From assembly GCA_034435635.1 (NCBI GenBank), contig DAOTWY010000112.1, positions 1 through 14,793 on the forward strand: a stretch of 14,793 nucleotides of DNA, written 5' to 3'. This DNA comes from DAOTWY01 sp003696565 (lineage in GTDB: Bacteria > Chloroflexota > Anaerolineae > Aggregatilineales > Phototrophicaceae). The first letter of the stretch is position 1, and every line of letters starts with the position of its first letter. Under the pieces are notes generated by a model that had not been told where the DNA came from, ran no database searches, and saw only the letters and a list, made by a program, of their open reading frames with translations. The position numbers were made by a program, and so were the translations under genes. Below, piece by piece: positions 13,538 through 14,793 of the stretch.

Positions 13538-14686
13538 GTGGCTAGCGTAACATTCAAACATGTATATAAGCATTTTGGAAATGTAACTGTTGTAACTGAT
13601 TTAAATATTGAAGTTAAAGACAAAGAGTTTCTCGTATTCGTGGGTCCTTCGGGATGCGGTAAATCAACCAGTTTACGAATGCTGGCTGGTTTAGAGGAAA
13701 TCAGCGAAGGGGAGATTCTGATTGGAGATCGGGTTGTCAATAATGTTGCTCCCAAGGATCGTGATGTAGCGATGGTATTCCAGAGCTATGCGTTGTATCC
13801 ACACATGACGGTATATGACAACATGGCATTTGGTTTAAAGCTGCGTAAAACCCCCAAGCAAATTATTGATCAACGTGTACGTGAAGCTGCCAAAAGTTTA
13901 GGGATTGAGCAATTGCTTGATCGTCGTCCGCGTCAGTTATCTGGTGGTCAACGTCAACGTGTAGCCGTTGGGCGTGCCATTGTGCGTGAACCAAAAGTGT
14001 TTTTGATGGACGAGCCACTATCCAACTTGGATGCCAAGTTACGTGTTGAGGCACGGTCTTTCATTAGCAAATTACATCAACGCCTAGAAACAACCTTCAT
14101 CTACGTGACCCATGACCAGGTAGAAGCGATGACGATGGGATCGCGGATTTGTGTATTGAATGCTGGGCAATTGCAGCAAATTGATACGCCCTATAATCTG
14201 TATCATAACCCACGCAATGTATTTGTTGCTGGGTTTATTGGCAGCCCATCCATGAATTTCTTTGATGCGACAATCCATAATACAGAAACTGGCTTGATAA
14301 TAGATACAGGTGCGTTCCAAGTTCCAATTCCAGAACATTTAGCTGATCCATATCGCTCATATTCTGGCAAGCGTGTGATCTTCGGCATCCGCCCAGAAGA
14401 CATCCATGACATGGAGTATCAACCCCCTGGAATTGTACCAGCTCCAGTTGAAGCGATAGTGGATGTGATCGAACAAATGGGGAATGAAATGATTCTTTAT
14501 CTCACTAAAGATAATAAAACCTTCATTGCCCGTACTGATCCACGCACAAAGGCACGTGTTGGTGGCGATATCAACATGGTATTTAACATGGATAATGTCC
14601 ACATTTTTGATGCCGACACAGAGCTATCTATCGCTTATGAACAAAAGCAAGAGATAATCGATAGGGAACGTGCAGCAGCGGTTTAG
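13538..14686 (+). CDS. ugpC: UgpC/MsmX-class sugar ABC transporter ATP-binding protein
   Basis: A 382-residue cytoplasmic ATPase of the CUT1 carbohydrate importer class (UgpC, MalK, MsmK, MsmX), which powers uptake of sugars or glycerol-3-phosphate. Motifs: Walker A 'GPSGCGKS' (36-43), Q-loop 'FQSYALYPHMTVYDN' (Q82), signature 'LSGGQRQR' (134-141), Walker B 'VFLMDEPLSNLDAK' (D158, E159) and switch His in 'THDQ' (H192). A TOBE/OB regulatory domain covers about 235-360 ('RPEDI' 285-289). The start is GTG 13538: a near-perfect GGAGGTGA (13525-13532) sits five bases before it and the protein then opens with the family's usual 'MAxVTFKxVxKxFG'. ATG 13523 would overlap that site and add five residues. 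No permease or binding protein adjoins it here, so it may be a shared ATPase, as MsmX is. The exact sugar is not predictable; the symbol is approximate. Confidence 0.92.
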   Translation: MASVTFKHVYKHFGNVTVVTDLNIEVKDKEFLVFVGPSGCGKSTSLRMLAGLEEISEGEILIGDRVVNNVAPKDRDVAMVFQSYALYPHMTVYDNMAFGLKLRKTPKQIIDQRVREAAKSLGIEQLLDRRPRQLSGGQRQRVAVGRAIVREPKVFLMDEPLSNLDAKLRVEARSFISKLHQRLETTFIYVTHDQVEAMTMGSRICVLNAGQLQQIDTPYNLYHNPRNVFVAGFIGSPSMNFFDATIHNTETGLIIDTGAFQVPIPEHLADPYRSYSGKRVIFGIRPEDIHDMEYQPPGIVPAPVEAIVDVIEQMGNEMILYLTKDNKTFIARTDPRTKARVGGDINMVFNMDNVHIFDADTELSIAYEQKQEIIDRERAAAV

Positions 14687-14709
14687 CTATAAACTGACTG
14701 AAGTCAAGA

Positions 14710-14752
14710 CCACCCGCATAGCGGGTGGCTTGCACAAGCCCTATAAGGGCTT
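14710..14752. repeat. Two tandem hairpins after the ATPase gene
   Basis: The first hairpin is CCACCCGC-ATA-GCGGGTGG (14710-14728, eight-base perfect stem). The second is AAGCCCT-ATA-AGGGCTT (14736-14752, seven-base perfect stem). Both have the same ATA triloop and they are joined by CTTGCAC. No T-tract follows either on either strand, so simple intrinsic terminators are not indicated. Paired short hairpins of this kind are typical of REP-like repeats or the ends of IS200/IS605-type elements, but the window ends about 40 bases later and no transposase is visible. They may also end the ATPase transcript. Confidence 0.55.
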
Positions 14753-14793
14753 ATCACTTGCTGCACCTTAAGATGCTCTTTCACTTCGTTCAA

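Overview
The window is a gene-dense, moderately AT-rich bacterial chromosome segment carrying eleven protein genes and no rRNA, tRNA, CRISPR array or complete mobile element. The mixture fits a Chloroflexota-type bacterium, perhaps Anaerolineae: a DUF3179 protein, a CUT1-type sugar ATPase, a PrsW-like membrane protein beside a secreted trypsin-fold protease, and a pyrF-like/pyrE-like pair in that order. This placement is an inference from gene content and is not proven by any marker in the window.

Layout. Positions 1-251 hold a rho-independent terminator for a gene left of the window and a candidate promoter. Next is a secreted DUF3179 protein (+). Converging on it is a minus-strand operon for a peptide/nickel-type ABC importer: a solute-binding lipoprotein followed by two permeases, with no ATPase gene. 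Diverging from that operon at about 4.6 kb is a plus-strand run of four tightly packed genes: a PrsW-like multi-pass membrane protein, a single-pass membrane protein with an outer domain, a large secreted trypsin-like protease with repeat domains, and the rRNA methyltransferase tlyA. lepA (elongation factor 4) follows with its own extended -10 promoter. Converging on lepA with no spacer is a minus-strand operon of cinA, an orotidine-phosphate-decarboxylase-like gene and an orotate-phosphoribosyltransferase-like gene. Diverging from cinA is a strong sigma70-type promoter and a UgpC/MsmX-class sugar ABC ATPase. The last ~110 bases hold two tandem hairpins of unknown nature, possibly the edge of an IS200/IS605-type element.

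The most unusual content is the cinA operon. The CinA C-terminal amidase domain, the PyrF-like protein and the PyrE-like protein all keep recognisable fold signatures but have lost the catalytic or ligand-binding motifs of their families. Three open, overlapping reading frames with eroded active sites point to a retained non-catalytic (or re-purposed) nucleotide-binding module rather than random decay. A similar loss is seen in the PrsW-like protein, where two of the conserved glutamates are replaced. All family assignments come from reading motifs by eye; no search was run.
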